A stretch of 64,000 nt of DNA, from contig JARXAE010000003.1 of assembly GCA_029866005.1 (NCBI GenBank), positions 302,895 through 366,894 on the forward strand, written 5' to 3'. Shown piece after piece: positions 44,525 through 54,417 of this stretch (positions are counted from its first letter, which is position 1; every line of letters starts with the position of its first letter). The notes below the pieces were generated by a model. It saw only the letters and a list, made by a program, of their open reading frames with translations. It was not told where the DNA came from and searched no databases. The DNA is from Fimbriimonas sp. (GTDB lineage: Bacteria > Armatimonadota > Fimbriimonadia > Fimbriimonadales > Fimbriimonadaceae). The position numbers and the translations under genes are program-made.

Positions 44525-45053
44525 AGCTCACCTCTAGAAACGTCCCGCCCAACTGGACTCGTAACCTCTCTCTTGCGTGGTGCAACCGAGATTTCACTGT
44601 CCCCACCGGGCTGTCCGTCACCTCAGCAATCTCCTCGATAGACATTTGCTGCACCTCAAAGAGCAGAAACGCCTCGCGACACGCCGAAGGCAGTTGATGG
44701 AGGGCCGCCAACAAAACCTCACCTGCTTCTACCGTCCCGTAACCCGGATCCTCCTTAGGAGCCAAAAGCTCAAGCGGTAGCAACAAGCGCCGTTTGCGAC
44801 GCCAAGCAATGTACTCACGAAATGCGATCCGATGGAGCCAGGTCTTCTGGCTCGACTCTCCCCGAAACTTGGGAAGAGCCTGGATGGCGTTTACGAAGGT
44901 CTGCTGCGCAAGATCCTCGGCGGCCTCAACCTGCCGAGTCAGATGGCGCAAAAAGCGATAGATGCCGTCGTAATGCTCCGACACCCAAACGTGTAGCGCC
45001 TCAGAATCCCCCGCTCGTAACCGATCCATTTCGGATATCACCCGTGATTCCAT
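44511..45053 (-). CDS. ECF RNA polymerase sigma factor
   Basis: 180 residues of sigma-70 family group 4. Region 2 (about 15-90) has YRFLRHLTRQVEAAEDLAQQTFVNA and FRGESSQKTWLHRIAFREYIAWRRKRR; region 4 (about 115-170) has REAFLLFEVQQMSIEEIAEVTDSPVGTVKSRLHHARERL, a typical HTH. It directs transcription to an envelope-stress-type regulon. The linked membrane protein probably controls it. The operon is divergently placed from nothing and preceded by a tRNA gene. Confidence 0.95.
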   Translation of the reverse strand: MESRVISEMDRLRAGDSEALHVWVSEHYDGIYRFLRHLTRQVEAAEDLAQQTFVNAIQALPKFRGESSQKTWLHRIAFREYIAWRRKRRLLLPLELLAPKEDPGYGTVEAGEVLLAALHQLPSACREAFLLFEVQQMSIEEIAEVTDSPVGTVKSRLHHARERLRVQLGGTFLEVSYEPK

Positions 45054-45130
45054 TGTTCTCCAAATAACTCAGAGTGGGTACGTCCGCAAAAGGTTGACCA
45101 GTTTCCAAAAATTCCAGAAGAATGAAAACT

Positions 45131-45206
45131 TGGCGCGCCCGACTGGACTCGAACCAGCGACCAACGGCTTAGAAGGCAGTTGCTCTATCCACTGAGCTAC
45201 GGGCGC
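45131..45206 (-). tRNA. tRNA-Arg (anticodon TCT)
   Basis: Minus-strand cloverleaf of 76 nt including encoded CCA (45131-45133): acceptor GCGCCCG/CGGGCGC, D-arm GCTC/GAGC, T-arm with GGTTCGAGTCC, anticodon loop CTTCTAA giving UCU for AGA. The anticodon stem appears to have one U-C mismatch (position 29-41), otherwise canonical. Confidence 0.96.
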
Positions 45207-45232
45207 GGACAGCGCTATTTTACCTTTGAACA

Positions 45233-45964
45233 CTATTTGGGCTGATCCGACCAGAGGAATTCCAACTTCCCCACCGAAAACTTGATTCCCGGCCAAGGCA
45301 TCGAGCGTTCGTTGTCAAAGGAATCCATCGCCAGGCGGCTGAGGCCGTTGTTGCCAAAATCGCGCAGTTCCCAGATTCCCTCGGCGTTCACCGAGATTCG
45401 CAGTTGGTTTGTGTCGACTTCCGGAACCAGCGTCGAAATATCCAGAGATCGAGCCCAGGGGTTTACCTTTCCAATCATCAGTCCCTTGGCGTCAACCCGG
45501 ATGCAGTCAGTCGGCTCTCCTTCAAACTCCAACTTTACGCCCCCTAAAACATGGGTGTAAATGTTCCCCAGATGATCGTAGTTGCCCACCGGAGCGGCGT
45601 CCCGGTCATATGTAAAGCGACCAACATACGTCAGTTCAACTCCCTCGCCGCTCGCAGAGCGTGGCGACGAGAAGTCATCCGAATAGCAGGCAACAACCAA
45701 GTTGTAGTCAAACGCACCAATCTGAGCTCGAACCTCTTCCACAAACGAAGAGCCGAACGAGATCCCCTCGAACGCCTCATACAGACTCGAAAACGAATCG
45801 GCTTGCCGTCTATCCATGAAGTCGTGATCGTAAAACGTAACGCCTTGGCTCGCCGCAAACGGCGAGATTGGCCCTTCGTCGTCCCCGTAGCTCTCGGCGA
45901 AGAAGTCCTCGTAGGCTGCATGATCGGCAACTCTTCCGAGCCAAACATCCACGTGATTGGACAT
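45233..45964 (-). CDS. Imm22-like (DUF4284) protein
   Basis: 243 residues. The first about 115 match the Immunity protein 22 / DUF4284 pattern: VDVWLGR, SPFAASQGVTFYDHDFMD, FDYNLVVACY. In polymorphic toxin systems this family protects against a cognate toxin, but no toxin gene is adjacent. The last about 125 residues (YVGRFTYDRD, LEFEGEPTDC, IKFSVGKLEFLW) form an additional beta-rich domain of unknown role. A housekeeping use of the fold is also possible. Confidence 0.7.
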   Translation of the reverse strand: MSNHVDVWLGRVADHAAYEDFFAESYGDDEGPISPFAASQGVTFYDHDFMDRRQADSFSSLYEAFEGISFGSSFVEEVRAQIGAFDYNLVVACYSDDFSSPRSASGEGVELTYVGRFTYDRDAAPVGNYDHLGNIYTHVLGGVKLEFEGEPTDCIRVDAKGLMIGKVNPWARSLDISTLVPEVDTNQLRISVNAEGIWELRDFGNNGLSRLAMDSFDNERSMPWPGIKFSVGKLEFLWSDQPK

Positions 45965-46520
45965 GGTTGGATTTTACGAGATTTACTTTAAGGGAAACGA
46001 AATGTTGCCGATCCGTTCCGTAGCTGGTGCCACTCTCCCCACCCCGAACTCAGCCGGATTGATCACAGTAAGAAGCTCACCTACATGATCCAGATGTCCA
46101 ATCAGAAAACGGGAAAGTCCGGTTTAGCGGAGTGCGGTGCTATTGCCGGGACAAGGGTGTCGCTCCTTCCACACTGGACAATGCCTCATTCTGAGCCACC
46201 CGCAAAAGATTCAAGACGACTGGTTTGAACCCAAGGATTCGCTTTTTTCGACTTTTTTGCGTTAAGGGTTGCATATCGAACCTTAACCAGGGAATAATAT
46301 CTCTTGTGCTCAGCAATGGGCGCAGAACTTTGAAAGCGGAATATTGAGGAAGAACAGTCAGAATTTGACGGTTGAAATTCGTTAACACGAATCCAATCCG
46401 TTTTTCACTCTTCCCCTTCTGCAGAGCGATCTGGTGAAGAGGATACCAGCAACAACTGGGAAAAGAGTGGTTCAATTGAGTAGATTAAGCACCGATTCAA
46501 TCGGTGATTGATCAACACTT
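45965..46520 (+). promoter_or_regulatory. 16S rRNA promoter and leader region
   Basis: No gene. A possible promoter TTGCAT (46269-46274), 18 bases, AATAAT (46293-46298) would give a transcript leader of about 220 nt. A hairpin CACCGATT/AATCGGTG (about 46490-46507) sits just before the mature 5' end, where processing stems are expected. T-rich and A-rich stretches at 46250-46260. Confidence 0.5.
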
Positions 46521-48030
<1,510 letters not shown>

Positions 48031-48105
48031 AAGGATAAGAACTGTTCCTTGCAAGTCAAGTGAACACATATCCAGGTCGAGACTTTCTTTCTCAATCCGC
48101 TTTTC

Positions 48106-48134
48106 AAGGGGACTCCAATTTGGAGTCCTTTTTT
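48106..48134 (+). terminator. Rho-independent terminator of the 16S rRNA gene
   Basis: Stem GGACTCCA/TGGAGTCC (48110-48128), three-base loop, then TTTTTT. Closes the 16S transcript with no further rRNA gene inside it. Confidence 0.93.
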
Positions 48135-48157
48135 GATTTATCAAGCTCCATTTTTGC

Positions 48158-48163
48158 TATCCT
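48158..48163 (+). promoter_or_regulatory. -10 element, leaderless promoter
   Basis: TATCCT, seven bases, then ATG 48171. Confidence 0.4.
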
Positions 48164-48170
48164 GAACCAC

Positions 48171-49001
48171 ATGGCATATCGCTCCTGGCTCAAAGACGCC
48201 AAACACGTCGGTGACTTAGGGCAACAGTTGGTGCCTCTGGACTGGAAAAAGCCTGACTGGGAAAAGCGAGATGAAGTCCAACAAGCGAAGTGGACAGCAC
48301 TCTACAAGAAGCCTACGCCGGTCTCTCCTGAACACTCTCGCTACTTCGGGTGCGGACTCCATGATTCGTGGGTTGCAGGTCATGAGCGCACCGGAAGCGA
48401 GTTTGTCCTCAAAATGGACTCGGATCATGCCCATGAGTTCATGATTCATCTTGGCTTGTACGTCGATCTTGACTTACCGGACTTCACTTTTCCCGTCCAC
48501 CTCGTCTGCCACGACGTCGCTTACGTACGCTGGGCAAGAACGGATCCGCTTGGCTATTTGAAGCACTCTCGTGCTGATCTCCGAACCCTGGGTGACGATC
48601 GCCGTTGCTCCGACCAGCTGATTCATGATTGGTTTTTCGAGCAGGATGGTCGGCTTCAGTGGGTTGTCCACTTGCATTCATGGCTGGATAATCCCGGATT
48701 AAAGGACCAACACACAATGTTCCTTATGGTCGACTGCGCCTCAGTCAGTGCCCAGGACGGTTGCTGTGATGCGATCAAGTCGAACTACGGTACTAAATCT
48801 GCACTGCTCTGGAAAGAATTCTGGGCGCAAACTGACTTCCTGTTCTGCGACCAACCCCAACTCTTCGCCCTCTTCGAATCCGTCTCCAAGCGCGAAGGCT
48901 GGACCAAAAACGAACTCCGTCAAGAACTCCTCCAAGTCCCCGGAGCATCGATCCTCGAGGCGTATCGAGCAAACGTCGAAGCCGAGAACCTAGTCAAATG
49001 A
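48171..49001 (+). CDS. Unrecognised cytoplasmic protein
   Basis: 276 residues, no family recognised. Rich in Trp, His and Asp, with regularly spaced strand-like pieces (VAGHERTGSEFVLKMDSDHAHEF, VHLVCHDVAYVRW, VVHLHSW) and a helical C-terminus (WTKNELRQELLQVPGASILEAY). It could be an enzyme or an immunity-type protein; nothing catalytic is clear. The ATG at 48171 is favoured over an upstream frame that runs through the 16S terminator. It overlaps the next gene by ATGA. Confidence 0.8.
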   Translation: MAYRSWLKDAKHVGDLGQQLVPLDWKKPDWEKRDEVQQAKWTALYKKPTPVSPEHSRYFGCGLHDSWVAGHERTGSEFVLKMDSDHAHEFMIHLGLYVDLDLPDFTFPVHLVCHDVAYVRWARTDPLGYLKHSRADLRTLGDDRRCSDQLIHDWFFEQDGRLQWVVHLHSWLDNPGLKDQHTMFLMVDCASVSAQDGCCDAIKSNYGTKSALLWKEFWAQTDFLFCDQPQLFALFESVSKREGWTKNELRQELLQVPGASILEAYRANVEAENLVK

Positions 49002-49531
49002 ATCTAAAGCTCAGGACCATCGCTGTCGGAACCTTACTCATCTTCGGCATCATGGCGAACCACTATTGGCCCCGCCGAGACCTCAGAGTTTCAACTGACC
49101 CCAAATGGCTCCAAGTTATCCAGTTCATCCGATCAGCGGACGAAGTCAAAACGTTCGCCACCAAAGCCGACCTCGAATCAGAAGCTCAGCTCATCAACGC
49201 AGTCAAGCAAAACGGCGGCGAACTCCGCACAGTTACCGATCGAAAGCGGCTCCTGGACCACCTCGCCCTCCTGCCGTCGATCCCCGGAGATGAATCTCCG
49301 CCGGCCGCTTGCTTTTGCCCCCATCACTTCGTCTTCGCGTCGAAGGGCAAAGCAACGCTTCGAATCGATATCTGCTATGGTTGTGGATCATGCGGGGTCA
49401 GATCAACTGACAAAAATCTCGCCAATAGCTTCCCGATCAAGTCCGACGCGAGGGTAGATTCTGGTCCACTGTTTGGACTCCAAGCCGGCGGACATGCAGA
49501 GGGCTTTGGCTGTCGATACTTCGCTAACTGA
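48998..49531 (+). CDS. Membrane-anchored or exported protein of unknown function
   Basis: 177 residues. N-terminal hydrophobic segment (TIAVGTLLIFGIMANHYW) acts as signal or anchor. The outer part holds clustered cysteines: ACFCPHHFVF and DICYGCGSCGVRS, which may bind a metal or form disulfides. Co-translated with the preceding gene (ATGA). Confidence 0.78.
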   Translation: MNLKLRTIAVGTLLIFGIMANHYWPRRDLRVSTDPKWLQVIQFIRSADEVKTFATKADLESEAQLINAVKQNGGELRTVTDRKRLLDHLALLPSIPGDESPPAACFCPHHFVFASKGKATLRIDICYGCGSCGVRSTDKNLANSFPIKSDARVDSGPLFGLQAGGHAEGFGCRYFAN

Positions 49532-49596
49532 GGCTTCCCAACCCCGGAAACCAAGAAACGGACCCCAAAAGCAATGCGAAGTAAACTCGGATCACC

Positions 49597-50115
49597 TTGA
49601 ACCGCCTAACGCGAAAAGTCCACTACTGGCTGGGAGCAATCATCGCCCTTCCCCTCCTCATCGTGGTCGCCAGCGGAATCCTGCTTCAGCTCAAAAAGCA
49701 ACTTACCTGGGTCCAACCCCCCGAGCAAAAGCCACCAATAAAAGCCTTAGCCATCGGCCCCGAGCAAATGCTCCAAGCCCTCCAGCAAGACCCCGAACTC
49801 AAAGTCCAATCCTGGGATCAAGTCGAGCGAATCGACATCCGGCCGAAAAAGGGCCTCGCCAAACTCACCCTCGAAACCGGACTCGAAGTCCAAATCGACA
49901 CATCCAACGGCAAAATCCTCCAGAAAGCCGTAAGAAGATCCGACCTCATCGAAGCCCTCCACGACGGCTCCTTCTTCGCAGGAGACTATACGAAACTCGG
50001 TCTCTTCCTCCCCACCGCCATCGCCCTCCTCCTGATGCTCATCACCGGGATGTGGCTATGGTGGCTCCCCCTCAAGGTGAAACGAGCGAAGCGCAAACCT
50101 AAACTCCCTGTCTAA
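49597..50115 (+). CDS. PepSY-associated membrane protein
   Basis: 172 residues of the PepSY-TM type: N-terminal helix after RKVHYWLG, a PepSY-like outer domain (about 50-125, KLTLETGLEVQIDTSNGKIL), then EALHDGSFF and a second helix ending MWLWWLPLKVKRAKRK. Small forms occur with iron-siderophore uptake or reductase systems; no such genes are adjacent. TTG at 49597 is the likely start because no ATG or GTG lies closer to the helix. Confidence 0.85.
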   Translation: MNRLTRKVHYWLGAIIALPLLIVVASGILLQLKKQLTWVQPPEQKPPIKALAIGPEQMLQALQQDPELKVQSWDQVERIDIRPKKGLAKLTLETGLEVQIDTSNGKILQKAVRRSDLIEALHDGSFFAGDYTKLGLFLPTAIALLLMLITGMWLWWLPLKVKRAKRKPKLPV

Positions 50116-50214
50116 CTTTCGTACAATCTCAAAACGAAACGAAAGGGTTCGCGTAGCGTAATTACCCCTCGCGATTCCAAACTCTCCAAAAAGAGCCAGG
50201 AACCGCTGCGGCAA

Positions 50215-50448
50215 GTGAACAACATCTTTACAAAACTCCCCACCAAAACCCTCCAATCTCTCAGCAGCTTCTGCTTCATCGCCGCAATGTTCTCAATCGT
50301 AGGCTCAATCGCAATCTGGTTCCTCGCCAAAAGTCCAGATCCTGCCCACGGCGAGCGATTCGGAATCTTTGTCGGCCTCTGGGCGCCAACTTTCCTCATC
50401 CTTTCAAACAAACTCGACACCACCATCACCGAAAAAGCCGTTGTCTGA
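50215..50448 (+). CDS. Small two-helix membrane protein
   Basis: 77 residues with two predicted membrane helices (about 15-37 and 48-65) and polar ends. No family recognised. The GTG start follows a purine-poor stretch, so translation signals are weak; coding is inferred from membrane-type composition and fit between neighbours. Confidence 0.55.
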   Translation: MNNIFTKLPTKTLQSLSSFCFIAAMFSIVGSIAIWFLAKSPDPAHGERFGIFVGLWAPTFLILSNKLDTTITEKAVV

Positions 50449-50503
50449 GTCCTTTCCTCAGGATTCTAAACGCGCACTGGAATCCAACCACGTAGAATCA
50501 AGA

Positions 50504-50665
50504 GTGCCGCAACGCAACAACTCCCACCTCCCCACAAAGGTCTGCCCCGTATGCGGCAGACCTTTTTCATGGCGAAAAAAGTGGGAGCGCAACTGGGAAG
50601 ACGTCAAGTTCTGCTCTGACCGCTGCCGATCCGCAAAAACCAAACCCCCAATCCCCAACCCGTAA
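50504..50665 (+). CDS. DUF2256 zinc-ribbon-like protein
   Basis: A 53-residue protein matching DUF2256: [20 protein letters not shown] followed by CSDRCRSAK, giving a CxxC and CxxxC pair that could bind zinc. In many genomes this family sits beside cryptochrome/photolyase-related genes of the PhrB type; here the only such gene is about 44 kb away (4967-6430). The GTG start gives the expected short N-terminus. Confidence 0.85.
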   Translation: MPQRNNSHLPTKVCPVCGRPFSWRKKWERNWEDVKFCSDRCRSAKTKPPIPNP

Positions 50666-50740
50666 CCGACCGTCAAAAACAAAAATGCCTCCAGAGTTCG
50701 GCACAGGGAAAAGCACTTCAACCTTGTGCCACTATTAGCA

Positions 50741-51466
50741 ATGCTTGTCGAAGTCATCGCTTGCTCCCCTGAGGAGATCACAGCTGTCCAACAAGGTGGA
50801 GCGGACCGAATCGAACTTTGCTGCGCCCTTGAAGTCGGCGGCCTCACCCCGAGCAAAGCCCTTTTTGAATTCGCCAAAGAAGGAACCACCCCCGTCGCGG
50901 CGATGGTTCGCCCCCGAACCGGTGGTTACCAATACAACCCGGCTGAAATCGACTTTATCTGCCGCGAAATCAACTGGTTCGCCAAGGCAAAAGCCGACTT
51001 CATCGTCGTCGGAGCCTCCAACCCCGACGACACCCTCAACTTGGGAGCAATGAAGAAATTCCAAGACGCCGCCGCCGGAACCCCGATGGTCTGCCACCGA
51101 GTCTTCGACCAAACTCCGAACCTCGAACAAGCCCTCGAACAACTCATTGCCCTTGGCTACCGCCGAACCCTCACCAGCGGTGCCCAAAAGACCGCCGCCG
51201 AAGGTGCCGAGACCATTGGCAAGCTCGTCAAACTCGCCGGATCAGACATTGAAATCGCCCCCGCCGCGGGAATTCGTTACCATAACGTACAAGCCCTGAT
51301 TGCCGCCACGGGCGTCACTCAGATCCACGCCAGCGTCATCGCCGCTCCTGAGCCCCGCACCCCAAAACCCGTGGACTTCGGACCCACTCCCCGCGTCCTC
51401 GCCGAAGAAGTGAGGAGATTCGTACAAGCCGCAAAAGGTGTATCGTCCCATACAGATTCCAGGTAG
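50741..51466 (+). CDS. cutC: CutC family protein
   Basis: 241-residue TIM-barrel protein: VEVIACSPEEITAVQQGGADRIELC at the N-terminus, then MVRPRTGGYQY, CHRVFDQTPN and RTLTSGAQKTA, all typical of CutC, historically linked to copper tolerance though the activity is unsettled. ATG 50741 is preferred to an upstream frame start. Confidence 0.93.
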   Translation: MLVEVIACSPEEITAVQQGGADRIELCCALEVGGLTPSKALFEFAKEGTTPVAAMVRPRTGGYQYNPAEIDFICREINWFAKAKADFIVVGASNPDDTLNLGAMKKFQDAAAGTPMVCHRVFDQTPNLEQALEQLIALGYRRTLTSGAQKTAAEGAETIGKLVKLAGSDIEIAPAAGIRYHNVQALIAATGVTQIHASVIAAPEPRTPKPVDFGPTPRVLAEEVRRFVQAAKGVSSHTDSR

Positions 51467-51487
51467 CCGAGAGGCGTTAATAGAAGC

Positions 51488-52435
51488 ATGGTTTTAGGAA
51501 TTCACCACGTCACCGCAATCTCAGGCGACCCTCAACAGAACGTTGACTTCTACGTCGGCGTTCTCGGCCTTCGCCTAGTCAAACAAACCGTCAACTTTGA
51601 TGATCCAACCGTCTACCATCTCTACTATGGTGACGGCATCGGTCGCCCCGGAACGTTAATGACCACCTTCCCCTATGGTCACATCCTCCCTGGTAAACGC
51701 GGTCGTGGCGAAACTGCCTCCATCACCTTCGAAGTTCCTGTCGGCTCCCTCGACTACTGGGCAACCCGCCTCAGAATCGAAGTCAAAGCCAGTGGTGAAG
51801 AAACAATCTTCGGAAAGCGAGTCGTTTGGGCGCACGATCCCGACGGCCTCCGCATCGAGCTCGAAGAAGTCGAGACACCTACCAATTTCACCCTTTGGCC
51901 CGACTCCGCGGTTCCTGCCGAATACGCCATCCGATCCATCCGTCGAGTCTCCCTAATGCCCGTCCGAGGAAGATCCATCGGTGAATTCGAAACCACCGAA
52001 GCTGCCCTCAGCGGAATGTTTAGCTTTACCCAGATCGGTGAAGAAGGAAGCCGAAAACGCTTCCAAGCCGGAGTCTCCGAAGTCGACGTCATCGAGGCTC
52101 CCGAAGAGCCCCTCGCCCGAAACTCGGCGGGAACCGTTCACCACATCGCCTTTCGGAACAAGGACAATGAAGTACATGAAAAGTGGCTATTGGACCTCAA
52201 CCGAAGCGGTTTCCATACATCTCCAATTATGGAGCGAGACTACTTCCGTTCCATTTACTTCCGCGAGCCAGGTGGGGTCCTCTTCGAATTCGCCACCGAC
52301 CAGCCCGGCATGATGAAAGATGAGTCCGAGGAACATCTGGGCGAAGCACTCCAGCTTCCACAAATGCACGCGCACCGAAAGGCGCACCTCGAATCCGTCC
52401 TTCCAAAACTCCGAATCCCAGGGGTGACGCAGTGA
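51488..52435 (+). CDS. mhqO: Ring-cleaving dioxygenase / glyoxalase-fold protein (MhqO-like)
   Basis: 315 residues, two vicinal-oxygen-chelate halves. LGIHHVTAISGDPQQNVDFYVGVLG begins the first and TVHHIAFRNKD the second; metal ligands are the His in IHHVT and VHHIAF and a Glu near the end (PGGVLFEFATD). Members of the MhqO/MhqA group are induced by quinones and cleave hydroquinone-type rings. It overlaps the next gene (GTGA), a hydrolase also paired with mhqO in Bacillus. Confidence 0.88.
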   Translation: MVLGIHHVTAISGDPQQNVDFYVGVLGLRLVKQTVNFDDPTVYHLYYGDGIGRPGTLMTTFPYGHILPGKRGRGETASITFEVPVGSLDYWATRLRIEVKASGEETIFGKRVVWAHDPDGLRIELEEVETPTNFTLWPDSAVPAEYAIRSIRRVSLMPVRGRSIGEFETTEAALSGMFSFTQIGEEGSRKRFQAGVSEVDVIEAPEEPLARNSAGTVHHIAFRNKDNEVHEKWLLDLNRSGFHTSPIMERDYFRSIYFREPGGVLFEFATDQPGMMKDESEEHLGEALQLPQMHAHRKAHLESVLPKLRIPGVTQ

Positions 52436-53031
52436 GCTTCGAACATGTCGAAGTTGCTGGCGAGAGCCCGACCCTCGTTCTCCTCCACGGTACCGGAGGA
52501 ACCGAAAACGACCTCGTCAAACTTGGCCAAGACCTCCTGCCTGGGTCAAGGATCATCTCACCGCGCGGAAAGGTGAACGAGCATGGAATGAATCGCTGGT
52601 TCCGGCGATTCGCCGAAGGTGTCTTTGACGAAGAAGACATCCGCCGCCAGGCTGCTGACCTAGCCTCATTCCTCAAAGAGAAAAAGCAAGGGCCAATGAT
52701 CGCCCTCGGCTACTCCAACGGGGCAAACATTGGTGCCGCCCTCATGCTCCTCCATCCTGAAGTCCTTGATGGCCTGGTGATGTGGCGCGGGATGACACCG
52801 CTCACCGCTGAACCAAACCTGGAGGGTAAAAGCATCTTGATGGTCAACGGATTGAGCGACCCAATGGCGCCGCTGGAATCCGCCCGAAGCCTTGCCCAGC
52901 AGTTCAAAGACAGCGGTGCTTCGGCAGAGCACATAGAACTCCCTGGCGGGCATGGCCTCACTCAGGCAGACTTTGCTTGCACCAAATCATGGCTCCAAAC
53001 GGTTAAAACGAAATTCCAAACGTCAAGCTAA
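52432..53031 (+). CDS. mhqD: Carboxylesterase / phospholipase (MhqD-like)
   Basis: 199-residue alpha/beta-hydrolase: oxyanion HGTGGTE (19-25), nucleophile GYSNGA, acid Asp in NGLSDPMAP and His in PGGHGLT. The same family pairs with the ring-cleaving dioxygenase in quinone-resistance operons. GTG 52432 lies inside the mhqO stop. Confidence 0.88.
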   Translation: MSFEHVEVAGESPTLVLLHGTGGTENDLVKLGQDLLPGSRIISPRGKVNEHGMNRWFRRFAEGVFDEEDIRRQAADLASFLKEKKQGPMIALGYSNGANIGAALMLLHPEVLDGLVMWRGMTPLTAEPNLEGKSILMVNGLSDPMAPLESARSLAQQFKDSGASAEHIELPGGHGLTQADFACTKSWLQTVKTKFQTSS

Positions 53032-53605
53032 CTTTCCGGGTCGCAGTGTAAAGCAAACCATATGACTTGTCGCCCCGAACAACCTGGAAGAACGGGTTGT
53101 GGTCGACGCCATCGAACTGGTTTCCAAAAAACCAGCGATCATCTGGTGACCACTTGAATCCATAAACCGCCCGATTCTGAGTCTCTCCGGTTCGGCGCGA
53201 AACGCCACCAAACACGTTGAGGCTCTCGATCCCCCGAAAGAAGTTCTTCTCAAGAGTGAGCGAAGTCCCCGTCGAGCCTGTCTCTTGGCTCTGAACTCCG
53301 TAGGAGATATTCAAAGCCGGTGCCCCCGCCGACTCCTGAAGAATTTGGTATCCAGCCAACGCCCGAAGCCCACGGCTCCCCTGATGATAAACAGCACCAA
53401 GCTGAACCCGATCGATCCCTCGGTACCAGAGTGCCCCGCCGCTCGAGTTCGCCGCAAAGAACCAGTCCTGGTCACTCTTCACCCCGCTCGCGTAGCCATT
53501 GGCAACGCAAATCGGACAGAAGATTTGCGACTTATCAACCGCTTTGTCATCCATCTGCTGAGGTGAATAGAGAGTAAACGCAGTGGGGACCAGAAGCTCA
53601 AGCAT
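53003..53605 (-). CDS. Beta-rich protein, possible outer-membrane barrel
   Basis: 200 residues made largely of alternating strand-like segments (GVYHQGSRGLRALAGYQIL-type patterns, NISYGVQSQETG, VFGGVSRR, AVYGFKWS) and ending in VSLTFGISF with a terminal Phe, the signal recognised by the barrel-assembly machinery. No clear signal peptide, so export is uncertain; CPICVANGYASG (about 30-41) is a Cys pair near the N-terminus. It overlaps the convergent MhqD gene by 29 bp. Confidence 0.62.
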   Translation of the reverse strand: MLELLVPTAFTLYSPQQMDDKAVDKSQIFCPICVANGYASGVKSDQDWFFAANSSGGALWYRGIDRVQLGAVYHQGSRGLRALAGYQILQESAGAPALNISYGVQSQETGSTGTSLTLEKNFFRGIESLNVFGGVSRRTGETQNRAVYGFKWSPDDRWFFGNQFDGVDHNPFFQVVRGDKSYGLLYTATRKVSLTFGISF

Positions 53606-53673
53606 GCCAGGCTAATGAGAAAGCACCAGAGATCGTTCCACGATAAATCGCGACTGTGCCAAAATGAACCAAT

Positions 53674-54417
53674 ATGGCCGGACACAGTAAATGGAAGAAC
53701 ATTCGCATCCGTAAAGGAAAGCAAGACGCTCTGCGCGGAAACACCTTTACAAAGCTAGCGCGCGAAATAACCGTTGCCGCAAAAGCCGGTGGTGGAGACG
53801 TGGGAATGAACCCTCGCCTTAGGGTTGCCGTTGAGAAGGCTAAAGCGGCGTCGCTCCCCAAAGACAACATTGATCGAGCCATCAAAAAGGGAACTGGAGA
53901 AATTGAAGGTGGCAACTACGAGGAAATCGTATACGAGGGCGTGGGACCCGGTGGAACCGGAATCATTCTTCAGTGCTATTCCGAGAACAGAAACCGCACT
54001 GTTAGCGAAGTCCGCAACGCCTTTAACAAGAACGGGGGAAGCATGGCCGACAACGGAGCCGTCAGCTGGCAGTTCAAATACGTCGGTCAAATCCAATTCA
54101 ACTCCGAAGGCCTAGATGAAGACGAGATCACGATGGCGGCGCTTGAAGCCGGTGCCGAAGACGTTAACAATGATGGCGAATCCATCAACATTATCACCGC
54201 GATGGCCGACCTTCACAAGGTGAACGACGGTCTCATCGCCGCGGGCTACCAATCCGCCGAAGCCTCGCTTACCTATTTGGCGACGAACAAGGCAAACCCG
54301 TCGGAAGACGAAATTCGAAAACTTCTCAAACTCCTCGACGCACTTGAGGATCTCGACGACGTGCAAAACACGTTCATCAACGTGGAGATTCCAGAGGAGC
54401 TATACGAAGAGGCTTGA
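53674..54417 (+). CDS. yebC: YebC/PmpR/TACO1-family regulator
   Basis: 247 residues of the conserved YebC family: MAGHSKWKNIRIRKGKQD at the N-terminus, AKAGGGDVGMNPRLR and YEGVGPGGTGIIL. Members act in gene regulation or in relieving ribosome stalling at proline runs. It opens an operon with rhomboid and acyltransferase genes; the next gene starts in its stop (TTGA). Confidence 0.95.
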   Translation: MAGHSKWKNIRIRKGKQDALRGNTFTKLAREITVAAKAGGGDVGMNPRLRVAVEKAKAASLPKDNIDRAIKKGTGEIEGGNYEEIVYEGVGPGGTGIILQCYSENRNRTVSEVRNAFNKNGGSMADNGAVSWQFKYVGQIQFNSEGLDEDEITMAALEAGAEDVNNDGESINIITAMADLHKVNDGLIAAGYQSAEASLTYLATNKANPSEDEIRKLLKLLDALEDLDDVQNTFINVEIPEELYEEA

